Shown: positions 8,214 to 16,319, counted from the stretch's first letter. The stretch is 36,712 bases of DNA from an uncultured Ruminococcus sp. (GCA_900553885.1 USFD01000027.1:1-36712), one strand, 5' to 3'. Numbers and translations: made by a program. The notes: a model not told the origin generated them from the sequence alone.

Positions 8214-9197
8214 TTAAGGTTCCGCTTGCTGCCTTCCGGAAAAAAGCATATTAAGCGCCTCGGAAATGGTATGACTGATATGATGCACCATTTCGTCCAC
8301 ATCTTTCGGCGTAACAAACATTCCGTTAAGATGCGGCGCAATCAGTTCTTTTACAAACTGATACTTTTCCCCCGGGCTGTATGACCGGAGCACCTCGCCG
8401 ACTCCTTTGAGAGAAGTGGAAACTTCCAGCGCCCGGATAAAATTCTCCATTGTATCATTTACAATCGTAGCTGCATCTACCACCGTCGGAACTCCGATAC
8501 CGATTACCGGAATGCCCAGAGACTCTTCTGTCATACCATGCCGGTGATTTCCTACGCCGGAGCCGGGATGAATTCCCGTATCCGCGATCTGCACTGTGCG
8601 GTTCAGGCGGCGGCTGTTCCGGGCGGCCAGAGCATCTACGGCAATCACCAGATCCGGACCGGTTTCCCGCACAATTCCCCGGACAATTTCTGCCGTCTCC
8701 ATTCCTGTCTGTCCCATAACACCGGGTACTACTGCGCTTACCAGATCCGCCTGCTCCATTCCCATAGCATACTTCCCATACTCTTTTACAATATGTCTTG
8801 TCACATTCAGATGATCCACCACATAAGGTCCCAGGGCGTCCGGAGTAATATCCCGGTTTCCCAGACCCACCACAAGAACAGACAGATCCTTTTCTTCCTG
8901 GCAGTTCTTCTGAATCAGCTCCCGGATACAGCGGCAGATTTCTTCCGCTATCTTCTCCTGGCTCTCCTCATCCGGAACAGCAAGATCCGGCGCCTCCAGC
9001 GTAAGATAGGTTCCCACCGGCTTACCCATGGCTTTTGCTCCGTTTTCGGTCTCAATTACTACACGGGTTGTACGGATTTCTCTTTCTTCATCGTACTCTT
9101 CTTCAAGAACTACGCCGGAGATCTCAACATTATCTGATTCAAACCGTTCTTTTTCTTCCAATGCAAGATCTGTCCGCACACAATAATTTCTGACCAT
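8214..9197 (-). CDS. gpr: Germination protease GPR (spore SASP endopeptidase)
   Basis: GPR degrades small acid-soluble spore proteins during germination. It is made as a zymogen in the forespore and trims its own N-terminus. The 327-residue protein begins MVRNYCVRTDLALEEKERF, the family's propeptide and mature-start region. It has the core LVVGLGNRDITPDALGPYVV and VIAVDALAARNSRRLNRTVQ with conserved acidic residues, then GIHPGSGVGNHR. The ATG at 9197 has GAGG 7 bases upstream. It is divergent from rpsT and upstream of spoIIP, an arrangement shared with Bacillus. A forespore sigma-G promoter is expected, but I could not find a convincing one. Confidence 0.94.
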   Translation of the reverse strand: MVRNYCVRTDLALEEKERFESDNVEISGVVLEEEYDEEREIRTTRVVIETENGAKAMGKPVGTYLTLEAPDLAVPDEESQEKIAEEICRCIRELIQKNCQEEKDLSVLVVGLGNRDITPDALGPYVVDHLNVTRHIVKEYGKYAMGMEQADLVSAVVPGVMGQTGMETAEIVRGIVRETGPDLVIAVDALAARNSRRLNRTVQIADTGIHPGSGVGNHRHGMTEESLGIPVIGIGVPTVVDAATIVNDTMENFIRALEVSTSLKGVGEVLRSYSPGEKYQFVKELIAPHLNGMFVTPKDVDEMVHHISHTISEALNMLFSGRQQAEP

Positions 9198-9260
9198 ATC
9201 TCATCCTCACTTTTCAAAATCATACATTTACAGTTTTTACGTTATTTCTTAAATTATGTA

Positions 9261-9289
9261 TTGACAACCCCTGGAAGTTAGCATAAAAT
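9261..9289 (+). promoter_or_regulatory. Predicted sigma-A promoter of rpsT
   Basis: TTGACA (9261-9266) and TAAAAT (9284-9289) with a 17-base spacer, close to consensus. The transcript would have a leader of about 87 bases before the TTG start of rpsT. The leader contains only short pairings such as CGGA/TCCG. Confidence 0.8.
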
Positions 9290-9382
9290 AAATGAGTATG
9301 TTTCAACGGAACGTCCGTGTCCGAATCCGCCGAAACAGGAATACACATTTGAAAATCTCATTTGAGTCTGGAGGTGTACAGA

Positions 9383-9646
9383 TTGGCTAACATTAAATCT
9401 GCTAAGAAAAGAATTTTAGTAAACGAGACAAAAGCTGCAAGGAATAAAGCAATCCGTTCCAAAGTGAAAACTGCTGTAAAGAAAGTTGAAGCCGCAGTTG
9501 CACAGAAGGATGCTGAAACAGCTAAAAGCGCGCTTCGCGCAGCAATTGCTGAGATTTCCAAAGCTGGAACAAAGGGTGTTTACCACAAAAGAACTGTTTC
9601 CAGAAAAATCTCTCGTCTGTCAAAAGCTGTTGAATCCATTGCTTAA
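9383..9646 (+). CDS. rpsT: 30S ribosomal protein S20
   Basis: S20 is a primary 16S rRNA binding protein of the small subunit. The 87-residue lysine- and alanine-rich protein begins LANIKSAKKRILVNETKAAR and ends RKISRLSKAVESIA, the typical helical-bundle sequence. I chose the TTG at 9383 because GGAGGT lies 7 bases upstream and the family starts with MANIKSAKKR. It is one of only two plus-strand genes here, monocistronic, with its own consensus promoter and a strong terminator. Confidence 0.97.
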   Translation: MANIKSAKKRILVNETKAARNKAIRSKVKTAVKKVEAAVAQKDAETAKSALRAAIAEISKAGTKGVYHKRTVSRKISRLSKAVESIA

Positions 9647-9665
9647 TGAATAGAAAACAGAGATA

Positions 9666-9705
9666 AAAAAAGGCGTCCGCTGCCGTCAGGCGGACGTCTT
9701 TTTTT
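9666..9705. terminator. Bidirectional terminator shared by rpsT and the MATE gene
   Basis: A 9-bp stem (GGCGTCCGC / GCGGACGTC, with one G-U) and a 9-base loop is flanked by an A-run on the left and seven T on the right, so it can terminate transcription in both directions. The stop codon of the convergent MATE gene (9688-9686) lies in the loop, so the last codons of that gene form half of the rpsT terminator. Confidence 0.85.
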
Positions 9706-11074
9706 CATATACGGAACCGGAAGTCATTTTCAGAGACGGCCATACCGTAAGAAGCATTGTTGCAAAGCATGCTGTTCCTCCGATTACATTTGATACCGGT
9801 TCAGCCATGAACACACCGTTTATCCCCAGATTTCCTGCCATAGGAAGCAGAATTGTGAGAGGGACAACAATTATAACTTTTCTGAGCAGGGAGAAAAAAA
9901 CTGCCTGTCCGGGCCGGTTCAGCGCCACAAATGTGGACTGTCCCGCAAACTGAAGCGCCATCATAAAGATCCCGCAGAAATAAATGCGCATAGCCGGCAC
10001 TCCGCTTTCGATCATTTCTCTTTTCTGCGTAAACAGATGCAGGAAAAATCTTGGTTCAAAGAACAGCACTGCCCACATAATGGCTGTAAAAACAATACAT
10101 CCTACTGTCATAAAACGGATAGAGGCCTTTACTCTCTGAAAACATCCTGCGCCATAATTATAACTGATTACCGGCTGGGCCCCGGAAGTAAGTCCTGTCA
10201 CCGGCATGGTTATAATCTCCCGGACTGAATTGATTACCGTCATAATTCCCACGTATAAATCTCCTCCGTACCGGGAAAGCATTGCATTGGATGCAATCTG
10301 AACCAGGCCGTTTGTGACAGACATAACGAATCCGGAAGTTCCAAGAAGCGTAATCTCCTTTACCCGTTTCCATTCCAGACGCATTCCGGAAAAATTCAGA
10401 TGGAGAAGCGCTCTCTTTCCTGTCAGGAACTTCAACACCCAGAAAGCTGAAGCTCCCTGGGAGATAATCGTCGCCACAGCCGCTCCTCTCACCCCCATAT
10501 TGAATCCGAAGATCAGAATAGGATCCAGAACAATATTCAGAACAGCCCCCAGAAGAACTGTAAGCATTCCCATTTTCCCAAATCCCTGGGCATTAATAAA
10601 ATTATTCATTCCCAGACTTATCATAACGAAAAGTGTGCCGAGCAGATATATAGTAATATACTGATCCGCATAAGGCCAGCTCACATCGCTTGCACCGAAA
10701 AGATACAGAAGGGGACGCTTGAAAATCAGGCAGAACAGCATAAGAATCCCGCCGGATATAAGGAGCAGAACAAAGGAATTGCCCATTACCTTTTCGGCTT
10801 TTTCTTCGTTATGTTCTCCCCTGGCAATCGAGCAGAGAGGCGCTCCTCCCATGCCGAACAGATTTGCAAAAGCAGTAATGATAGTAATGACAGGCAGAGT
10901 AAGCCCGATTCCGGTCAGTGCTTCCGCGGAAGTGTGCGGAAGTCTTCCGATATAAATCCGGTCTACAATACTGTACAGTACATTGATCAGCTGTGCAGCA
11001 GTCATAGGCAGAGCCAGATTCAAAATATTCCTGGCGACACTGCCCCTGCTGAAATCATTTGTTTCAGTCTGCAA
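9686..11074 (-). CDS. MATE family efflux transporter (first copy)
   Basis: A 462-residue polytopic membrane protein of the MATE family, which exports drugs or organic cations using a sodium or proton gradient. Typical signs are the N-terminal ILNLALPMTAAQLINVLYSIVDRIYIGR, repeated in degenerate form in the second half, GMNNFINAQGF..GM, and about 12 hydrophobic segments. The TTG start at 11074 has AAAGGAG 7 bases upstream. It is transcribed alone or by read-through from ilvC, across a long hairpin. The substrate cannot be told from sequence. It is distinct in sequence from the second MATE gene at 14967-16319. Confidence 0.92.
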   Translation of the reverse strand: MQTETNDFSRGSVARNILNLALPMTAAQLINVLYSIVDRIYIGRLPHTSAEALTGIGLTLPVITIITAFANLFGMGGAPLCSIARGEHNEEKAEKVMGNSFVLLLISGGILMLFCLIFKRPLLYLFGASDVSWPYADQYITIYLLGTLFVMISLGMNNFINAQGFGKMGMLTVLLGAVLNIVLDPILIFGFNMGVRGAAVATIISQGASAFWVLKFLTGKRALLHLNFSGMRLEWKRVKEITLLGTSGFVMSVTNGLVQIASNAMLSRYGGDLYVGIMTVINSVREIITMPVTGLTSGAQPVISYNYGAGCFQRVKASIRFMTVGCIVFTAIMWAVLFFEPRFFLHLFTQKREMIESGVPAMRIYFCGIFMMALQFAGQSTFVALNRPGQAVFFSLLRKVIIVVPLTILLPMAGNLGINGVFMAEPVSNVIGGTACFATMLLTVWPSLKMTSGSVYEKKTSA

Positions 11075-11125
11075 ATTCTCACTCCTTTAAAACAATCCGG
11101 ACATTCCGTATTTTCAGACAAATTT

Positions 11126-11166
11126 ATACGGGTTACCGCAGACCTTCCGGCCGCAATAACCCGTAT
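11126..11166 (-). terminator. Long hairpin after ilvC, probable terminator
   Basis: A perfect 10-bp inverted repeat (ATACGGGTTA / TAACCCGTAT) encloses a GC-rich inner part that can extend the pairing with G-U pairs. It lies between the ilvC stop and the MATE start. The downstream tract on the minus strand, AAATTTGTCT, is only partly U-rich, so termination may be leaky and allow some MATE expression. Confidence 0.55.
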
Positions 11167-11220
11167 GTTCTGTATTCAAACGGTCTGATTTCCGGCAGTC
11201 CGTTTTTCTTGCCTGTCAGA

Positions 11221-12240
11221 TTAGTTATTGATCAGTTTGTCCTCATCACTCCAGCTGTAGAGTTTTCTGATTTCTTCGCCGACTTTCTCTGACGGATGCT
11301 CAGCAGCACGTTTTCTCATAGCGCGGAAGTGAGCCTGTCCGCCTGCCTCAGACATATCAAGCAGGAAGTCTTTTGCGAATGTACCGTCCTGGATATCGGA
11401 AAGGATTTTCTTCATCGCTTTCTTTGTATCCTCTGTGATGATCTTCGGTCCTGTGATGTAGTCGCCGTACTCTGCTGTATTAGAGATAGAGTATCTCATT
11501 CCTGCGAATCCGGACTGATAGATCAGGTCAACGATCAGTTTCATCTCATGGATACACTCAAAGTATGCATTTCTCGGATCATATCCGGCCTCAACCAGAG
11601 TCTCGAATCCTGCCTGCATCAGAGCGCATACACCGCCGCAGAGAACTGCCTGCTCGCCGAAGAGGTCTGTCTCTGTCTCTGTACGGAATGTTGTCTCAAG
11701 GATACCTGCTCTTGCTCCGCCGATCGCAAGTCCATATGCCAGAGCCATATCAAGTGCTTTTCCTGTATAATCCTGTTCAACAGCTACCAGGCACGGAGTA
11801 CCTTTTCCAGCCTGATATTCGCTTCTTACTGTGTGTCCCGGAGCTTTCGGTGCGATCATTGTAACGTCAACATTTGCCGGCGGTACAATCTGTCCGAAAT
11901 GGATGTTGAATCCGTGTGCGAACATAAGCATGTTGCCCTCTTCCAGATTCGGTGCAATATCATTTTTATATAATGCAGCCTGTTTCTCATCATTGATCAG
12001 AATCATAATGATATCAGCTTTCTTTGCCGCTTCAGCAGATGTATATACCTCAAATCCCTGTGCCTCTGCCTTTGCCCATGACTTGCTGCCTTCATAAAGA
12101 CCGATAATGACATTGCATCCGGACTCTCTTAAGTTCAGCGCATGTGCATGTCCCTGGCTTCCATAGCCGATAATTGCAATTGTCTTGCCTTCCAGAAGAG
12201 AAAGGTTACAATCTTCCTGATAATAGATTTTTGCTGCCAT
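11221..12240 (-). CDS. ilvC: Ketol-acid reductoisomerase
   Basis: IlvC converts acetolactate or acetohydroxybutyrate to the dihydroxy acid in valine, leucine and isoleucine synthesis, using NAD(P)H and magnesium. The 339-residue class I enzyme has the Rossmann motif IGYGSQGHAHALNLRESG and a cofactor-specificity loop GLYEGSKSW. The C-terminal knotted domain carries the metal and substrate residues in ETDLFGEQAVLCGG and YFECIHEMKLIVDLIY. The ATG at 12240 has AGGAGG 8 bases upstream. It follows ilvN by 127 bases that contain a terminator-like hairpin, so its expression may depend on read-through. No ilvB or ilvD lies in the window. Confidence 0.96.
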   Translation of the reverse strand: MAAKIYYQEDCNLSLLEGKTIAIIGYGSQGHAHALNLRESGCNVIIGLYEGSKSWAKAEAQGFEVYTSAEAAKKADIIMILINDEKQAALYKNDIAPNLEEGNMLMFAHGFNIHFGQIVPPANVDVTMIAPKAPGHTVRSEYQAGKGTPCLVAVEQDYTGKALDMALAYGLAIGGARAGILETTFRTETETDLFGEQAVLCGGVCALMQAGFETLVEAGYDPRNAYFECIHEMKLIVDLIYQSGFAGMRYSISNTAEYGDYITGPKIITEDTKKAMKKILSDIQDGTFAKDFLLDMSEAGGQAHFRAMRKRAAEHPSEKVGEEIRKLYSWSDEDKLINN

Positions 12241-12275
12241 TTTACATTCCTCCTAAAAAATAAATAATATGTATG

Positions 12276-12313
12276 AAAAACAGACGGCCTGTACAGACCG
12301 GTATCTGTTTTTT
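12276..12313 (-). terminator. Terminator-like hairpin between ilvN and ilvC
   Basis: AAAAACAGA pairs with TCTGTTTTT around an inner GC-rich helix (GGTCTG / CAGGCC with a G-U), and a run of five T follows on the minus strand. No promoter-like sequence is visible between it and ilvC. It therefore looks like an internal attenuator that lowers ilvC relative to ilvN, or a terminator bypassed under some condition. The T-run on the other side means it could also act on the plus strand. Confidence 0.65.
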
Positions 12314-12367
12314 AGTGAAAGGCCCTGCCGGACATCCGGCTGCCGGGTACCTCTTACTAACCTGTTT

Positions 12368-12865
12368 CTAAAGAAACTCCACGTCTTTGCTGCCTCTGGA
12401 AAGTCCGGTGATCCCTGTCCTTGCAAGTTCCAGAATCTCGTAATCTTTCAGAAGATTCAGGAACGCTTCCAGTTTGCTCTGGGTTCCTGTCAGTTCAATC
12501 ATCAGAGAATCCTCTTCCACATCCACAATCTTTGCGCGGAAAAGAGCTGCCACGGAAATAATCTCGCCTCTCTGAGCTGCATTTGCACGAAGCTTAACCA
12601 TAATCAGCTCGCGGCAGACAGACTCTTCCGGTTTGAGAACTTTGATCGCTACAACATCTTCCAGTTTTCTGACCTGTTTCTCAATCTGGGACAGGATCAG
12701 CTCGTCACCGGATGACACCACTGTAATTCTGGTATATCTGGGATCGGCTGTCATGCCGGCTGTAATGCTGTCAATACTGTAGCCCCGGCGGCTGAACAGA
12801 CCTGAGATCCGGCTCAGTACTCCGGGATTATTATCTACAAGTAATGAAAATACCTGCTTTCTCAT
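12368..12865 (-). CDS. ilvN: Acetolactate synthase small (regulatory) subunit
   Basis: The regulatory subunit of acetolactate synthase, which gives feedback control by valine to the catalytic IlvB, the first step of branched-chain amino acid synthesis. The 165-residue protein opens with an ACT domain (FSLLVDNNPGVLSRISGLFS, then RRGYSIDSITAG). A second conserved block follows (CRELIMVKLRANAAQRGEII, then VDVEEDSLMIELTGTQSKLE). The ATG has GAGAGGA 6 bases upstream. The large subunit is not adjacent, so IlvB must be encoded elsewhere. A consensus promoter and a hairpin leader precede it. Confidence 0.95.
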   Translation of the reverse strand: MRKQVFSLLVDNNPGVLSRISGLFSRRGYSIDSITAGMTADPRYTRITVVSSGDELILSQIEKQVRKLEDVVAIKVLKPEESVCRELIMVKLRANAAQRGEIISVAALFRAKIVDVEEDSLMIELTGTQSKLEAFLNLLKDYEILELARTGITGLSRGSKDVEFL

Positions 12866-12942
12866 CTGATTCCTCTCTTTCTCTTTCCTTCGTCTGTTGT
12901 TCTGATGGGCTCGGACAACTCTGGCGGGAAAGTAGCTGTCAC

Positions 12943-12964
12943 AAAACAGAGTGCATTCTGTTTT
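12943..12964 (-). promoter_or_regulatory. Inverted repeat at the predicted ilvN transcription start
   Basis: AAAACAGA and TCTGTTTT form a perfect 8-bp inverted repeat with a 6-base centre, beginning about 6 bases after the -10 box. It is either an operator covering +1 or a hairpin at the extreme 5' end of the mRNA. A second possible leader helix (GACAGCT / AGTTGTC with one G-U) lies just downstream. I see no T-box features. Confidence 0.55.
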
Positions 12965-12969
12965 CTATA

Positions 12970-12998
12970 ATATTATCAACTGATCTCTCCTTTGTCAA
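12970..12998 (-). promoter_or_regulatory. Predicted sigma-A promoter of ilvN
   Basis: TTGACA (12998-12993) and TAATAT (12975-12970) with a 17-base spacer on the minus strand, nearly full consensus. The predicted leader is about 95 bases long. Confidence 0.82.
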
Positions 12999-13047
12999 GC
13001 CGCTGACTTAAAAAATCTGACGTTAAAATGTCGTTCCATATAAACCG

Positions 13048-14883
13048 CTACCGGTTCTGCGCCTCAATCCTCTCTGCCAGATCATTCAGATACATCCAGC
13101 GGTCCATTTTCTCATCCAGCGTCTCCTGGATTCCGGCCTGCTCTTCCATCAGTTCTCTGAGTTTTACCGAATTTGTGGCATTTGCTTCCAGCTGCTGCTC
13201 AAGCGCTTTCAGCTTTTCCTCCAGAGATGCGATTTCCGCATCGATGGTCTCAAATTCTCTCTGTTCTTTATAAGTAAATCTGAGTTTCACCGCCTGATTC
13301 TTTTTCCAGTCTTTTCCGGAAGACTTCTGCCCTTCTTTTGTCCCTATGCCTGCTTCCCCTCCTTTGCCGGCATTTCCGGAATGCTTCCTGTCAGTCTCTG
13401 GCAGGTCCGCCCCTCTCTGTGCTCTGGCCCGCAGATAATCGGTATAACCGCCCTCATACTGAATCACATGGCCATCTCCGTCCAGCTCAAAAATACGGTC
13501 CACCACATTGTCCAGAAAATACCGGTCATGGGACACCGCAATTACAATACCGGAAAAGGAATTCAGATAATCTTCCAGAATCGTAAGCGTAGGGATATCC
13601 AGATTGTTTCCTGCCTCGTCAAACAGAAGCACATTGGCATTTTCCGCCAGCACCCCAAGCAGATACAGCCTTCTCTTTTCTCCTCCGGATAATTTTCCGA
13701 TAGGGGCATACTGCATATCCGGGGTAAAAAGGAACCGCTCCAGAAGCGCTGAAGCGCTGATTTTCCCATCTGTCGTTGTAATGTATTCGGCAATATCCTT
13801 TACATAGTCAATTACCCGCTGGCTGTCATCCATATGCTGCTCTTCCTGGGCAAAATATCCGATCCTGACAGTTTCTCCGATCTCAATCTTTCCCGAATCC
13901 GGCGCTGTCAGACCGGCGATCATTTTGAGAAGCGTGGATTTTCCGCAGCCGTTGGGGCCGATAATTCCCAGCCGCTGATTGCGCAGCACAATATAGCTGA
14001 AATCTTCCAGGATCTTTTTTTCTCCGTATTTTTTACTGACATGATGCAGTTCTACTGTTTTCCTGCCCATACGTGTCTCTACAGATCCCAGCTCAACCGT
14101 CTGATCCTGAACCGGTGCTTTTCCGTTTTTCAGCGCTTCCAGACGTTCCAGGCGGGCTTTCTGTTTTGTAGTTCTTGCACGGCAGCCCCGCTTTGCCCAT
14201 TCCAGTTCCATCCGCAGAATACTCTGCCGTTTCCGCTCGGAAGCCTGTTCCATCTCCTCCCGTGCCGCCTTAAGTTCCAGAAATCCGGAATAATCCGCAT
14301 CATATCCATAGATATTTCCGCGGCTGATTTCCATAATCCGGGTTGTAACCCGGTCAAGAAAGTACCGGTCATGAGTAACCATCAGAACCGTCCCCCGGTA
14401 AGAGCGGAGATACTCTTCCAGCCAGCTGATCATCTCGGCGTCCAGATGATTGGTAGGCTCATCCAGAAGCAGTACATCGAAATCTCCGGCAAGAGTTGCG
14501 GCAAGCACAACTCTTCTCTTCTGCCCTCCGGAAAGTTCTTCCATTTTCTGATCCAGCCGGGTAATTCCCAGCTCCAGAAGGTTACTTTCAATCTGCCACT
14601 CCTCTCCTCCGCCGGTTCCAAATGCACAGGACCGGACATCCGCGTCCGGAGGGAAAACCGGATTCTGGGGAACCCAGGCGATTTTAAGACCATTCTGGCA
14701 GACAATCTGGCCCTCGTCCGGGACTTCTTCACCGGCAATCATCTTAAGCAATGTGGACTTTCCTGTTCCGTTAATTCCGACAATACCGATCTTATCTCCC
14801 TGCTGTACCCCGAAAGACGCGTCTTTAAAAATGACTTTCTCGCCATATATTTTTCCGATATGCTCTATATTAATAATATTCAT
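13048..14883 (-). CDS. uup: ABC-F family ATPase, Uup type
   Basis: ABC-F proteins are cytoplasmic twin-ATPase factors that act on the ribosome; some give antibiotic protection, and Uup types assist translation or ribosome-related repair. The 611-residue protein has two ABC domains. The first has GINGTGKST, LSGGQKRRVVL and DVLLLDEPTNHLD; the second has GPNGCGKST and LSGGEKRRLYL. The linker has the basic block ELEWAKRGCRARTTKQKARL. A C-terminal coiled coil (about 530-611, beginning LRFTYKEQREFE) is the Uup hallmark. Unusually, the second Walker B region reads NVLLFDEAGNNLD instead of DEPTN(H/D)LD. The start ATG sits directly after a terminator U-tract. Confidence 0.9.
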   Translation of the reverse strand: MNIINIEHIGKIYGEKVIFKDASFGVQQGDKIGIVGINGTGKSTLLKMIAGEEVPDEGQIVCQNGLKIAWVPQNPVFPPDADVRSCAFGTGGGEEWQIESNLLELGITRLDQKMEELSGGQKRRVVLAATLAGDFDVLLLDEPTNHLDAEMISWLEEYLRSYRGTVLMVTHDRYFLDRVTTRIMEISRGNIYGYDADYSGFLELKAAREEMEQASERKRQSILRMELEWAKRGCRARTTKQKARLERLEALKNGKAPVQDQTVELGSVETRMGRKTVELHHVSKKYGEKKILEDFSYIVLRNQRLGIIGPNGCGKSTLLKMIAGLTAPDSGKIEIGETVRIGYFAQEEQHMDDSQRVIDYVKDIAEYITTTDGKISASALLERFLFTPDMQYAPIGKLSGGEKRRLYLLGVLAENANVLLFDEAGNNLDIPTLTILEDYLNSFSGIVIAVSHDRYFLDNVVDRIFELDGDGHVIQYEGGYTDYLRARAQRGADLPETDRKHSGNAGKGGEAGIGTKEGQKSSGKDWKKNQAVKLRFTYKEQREFETIDAEIASLEEKLKALEQQLEANATNSVKLRELMEEQAGIQETLDEKMDRWMYLNDLAERIEAQNR

Positions 14884-14943
14884 AAAAAAATCTCCTTACA
14901 AACCACTCACATCTTTCACTATTGTGAGCGGTTTATAAAGAGA
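14884..14943 (-). terminator. 21-bp terminator hairpin that contains the uup ribosome binding site
   Basis: Arms at 14943-14923 and 14911-14891 pair over 21 bp with an 11-base loop, followed by seven U and then at once the uup ATG. Eighteen pairs are Watson-Crick. The other three are G-U in the minus-strand RNA but mismatches in the plus-strand RNA, which shows that the structure is built for the minus transcript. The right arm contains the AAGGAG of uup, so the fold would both end transcription and hide the ribosome binding site. It ends MATE transcripts arriving from upstream. Confidence 0.88.
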
Positions 14944-14949
14944 TGTCAA
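14921..14949 (-). promoter_or_regulatory. Possible uup promoter overlapping the terminator
   Basis: TTGACA (14949-14944) lies directly before the left hairpin arm. The best -10 at 17 bases is CACAAT (14926-14921), a 4 of 6 match at the arm/loop junction. A transcript from here would begin in the loop, lack the left arm and so escape both termination and RBS masking. The -10 is weak, so the call is tentative. Confidence 0.45.
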
Positions 14950-14966
14950 GAACAAACGCAGGCAGA

Positions 14967-16319
14967 TCAGTCTGTATGCTTCTCTGCCGCACGCCTGTAT
15001 ACCGCAAAAGATACGGCCGCGGTAATCAGTTCCGCCACCCAGAACGCATTCCACACGCCCGCTGCTCCGAAAATACGGCTCAGAATAAATGCTGCAGGAA
15101 TAATAACAACAATATAGCGGGACAGGGAAATGATAAGTGACGGCGTCCCTTTTCCCAGTCCTTCCAGTGCTCCGGACGAAGTTACAGAAACAGAAGAGAC
15201 AATAAATCCTGCGCTGATGATGCGCAGCGCTGTCGCTCCCGCCTGTATGGTTTCCGGATTCTTTGTAAACAGCCCGATCAGCTGTCCCGGGACAGCCAGG
15301 CAGATTCCTGTGCCCACGGCCATAATCGCGCCGCTCATACCAAGCACGATCCGGTAAATCTGCTTCACCCTTCCGTATTCCCCTGCTCCATAGTTAAAGC
15401 CGACCAGAGGACGCATTCCCTGAATAAATCCGTTTGCCGGCAGGTATAAAAATGTCTGCAGTTTATAGTAAATCCCCAGAACCAGAATATATACCTGGGA
15501 AAAAGATGCCAGGATACCATTAAGGGCTGAAATCAGTATGGAAGGCAGCGCCAGATTCAGAGTGGCCGGAATCCCCACGGAATACAGCCGGAGAATCATT
15601 TTTCTGTCCGGAACAAGATATTTTCTTCCGATTTTCACCCGGATCGGACTGATAAAATATACAGCCAGATAGATAAAAAGAGAACTTGCCTGTCCCAGGC
15701 CCGTGGCCAGAGCCGCTCCTTCGATTCCCATTTCCGGGAAAGGTCCCAGACCGAAAATCAGTACCGGATCCAGAATAATATTCAGGATGCATCCGCACAT
15801 CAGACTGATCATTGTCACTTTCATCCGTCCTACGGCCTGAAATATTTTTTCAAAAGCCACGCCTGTAACAATAAAAAATGTAAAGGCAAACACAATCGTG
15901 CTGTAACGCATTCCCAGATCGATCACTGCTTCAGAATCCGTAAAAAATCTGAGAAATGCCGGCATAATCAGGATAGAACCGGCAGTCAGAATTATTGTAT
16001 GGACCACGCCAAGGGCCAGCCCCTGGGTTGCCGCCTTATCTGCCCTTTCCTCATCCCCGGCTCCCAGATGGAGCGCAATTACAGCATTCATTCCCACACC
16101 GAAACCGATACCGACCGCATTAATGAAATTCTGAACCGGATATACCAGCGAAAGCGCAGTCATAGCATCTTCACTGATCTTTGCTACGAAAAAACTGTCC
16201 ACAATATTATACAGAGAGTTTACCAGCATTGAAATAACCATAGGCAGCGCCATAGACAGAATCAGCGGAAACACCGGCTTCTCCTTCATAAAGTTGTCAC
16301 TCATCACTTCATTCTTCAC
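14967..16319 (-). CDS. MATE family efflux transporter (second copy)
   Basis: A 450-residue membrane protein of the MATE family with about 12 hydrophobic segments. Family signs are PLILSMALPMVISMLVNSLY plus NIVDSFFVAKISEDAMTALS, then KIFQAVGRMKVTMISLMCGC and DPVLIFGLGPFPEMGIEGAA in the first half. I chose the GTG at 16319 (VKNEVMSDNF) because AGGAGG lies 8 bases upstream. The frame is open much farther upstream, but that part crosses the leader terminator and has no ribosome binding site. It has its own perfect promoter and a leader terminator, which suggests conditional expression. Substrate unknown. Confidence 0.92.
   Translation of the reverse strand: MKNEVMSDNFMKEKPVFPLILSMALPMVISMLVNSLYNIVDSFFVAKISEDAMTALSLVYPVQNFINAVGIGFGVGMNAVIALHLGAGDEERADKAATQGLALGVVHTIILTAGSILIMPAFLRFFTDSEAVIDLGMRYSTIVFAFTFFIVTGVAFEKIFQAVGRMKVTMISLMCGCILNIILDPVLIFGLGPFPEMGIEGAALATGLGQASSLFIYLAVYFISPIRVKIGRKYLVPDRKMILRLYSVGIPATLNLALPSILISALNGILASFSQVYILVLGIYYKLQTFLYLPANGFIQGMRPLVGFNYGAGEYGRVKQIYRIVLGMSGAIMAVGTGICLAVPGQLIGLFTKNPETIQAGATALRIISAGFIVSSVSVTSSGALEGLGKGTPSLIISLSRYIVVIIPAAFILSRIFGAAGVWNAFWVAELITAAVSFAVYRRAAEKHTD

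Noticed and set aside
9198..9260. Divergent promoter for gpr overlapping the rpsT -35
   Set aside because: TTGTCA with TAACGT at 17 bases on the minus strand is a poor match, and gpr is expected to use a forespore sigma factor. No convincing sigma-G site was seen either.
12943..12960. Tiny leader peptide MHSVL before ilvN
   Set aside because: It lies at the extreme 5' end of the predicted transcript without room for a ribosome binding site and has too few branched-chain codons for classical attenuation.
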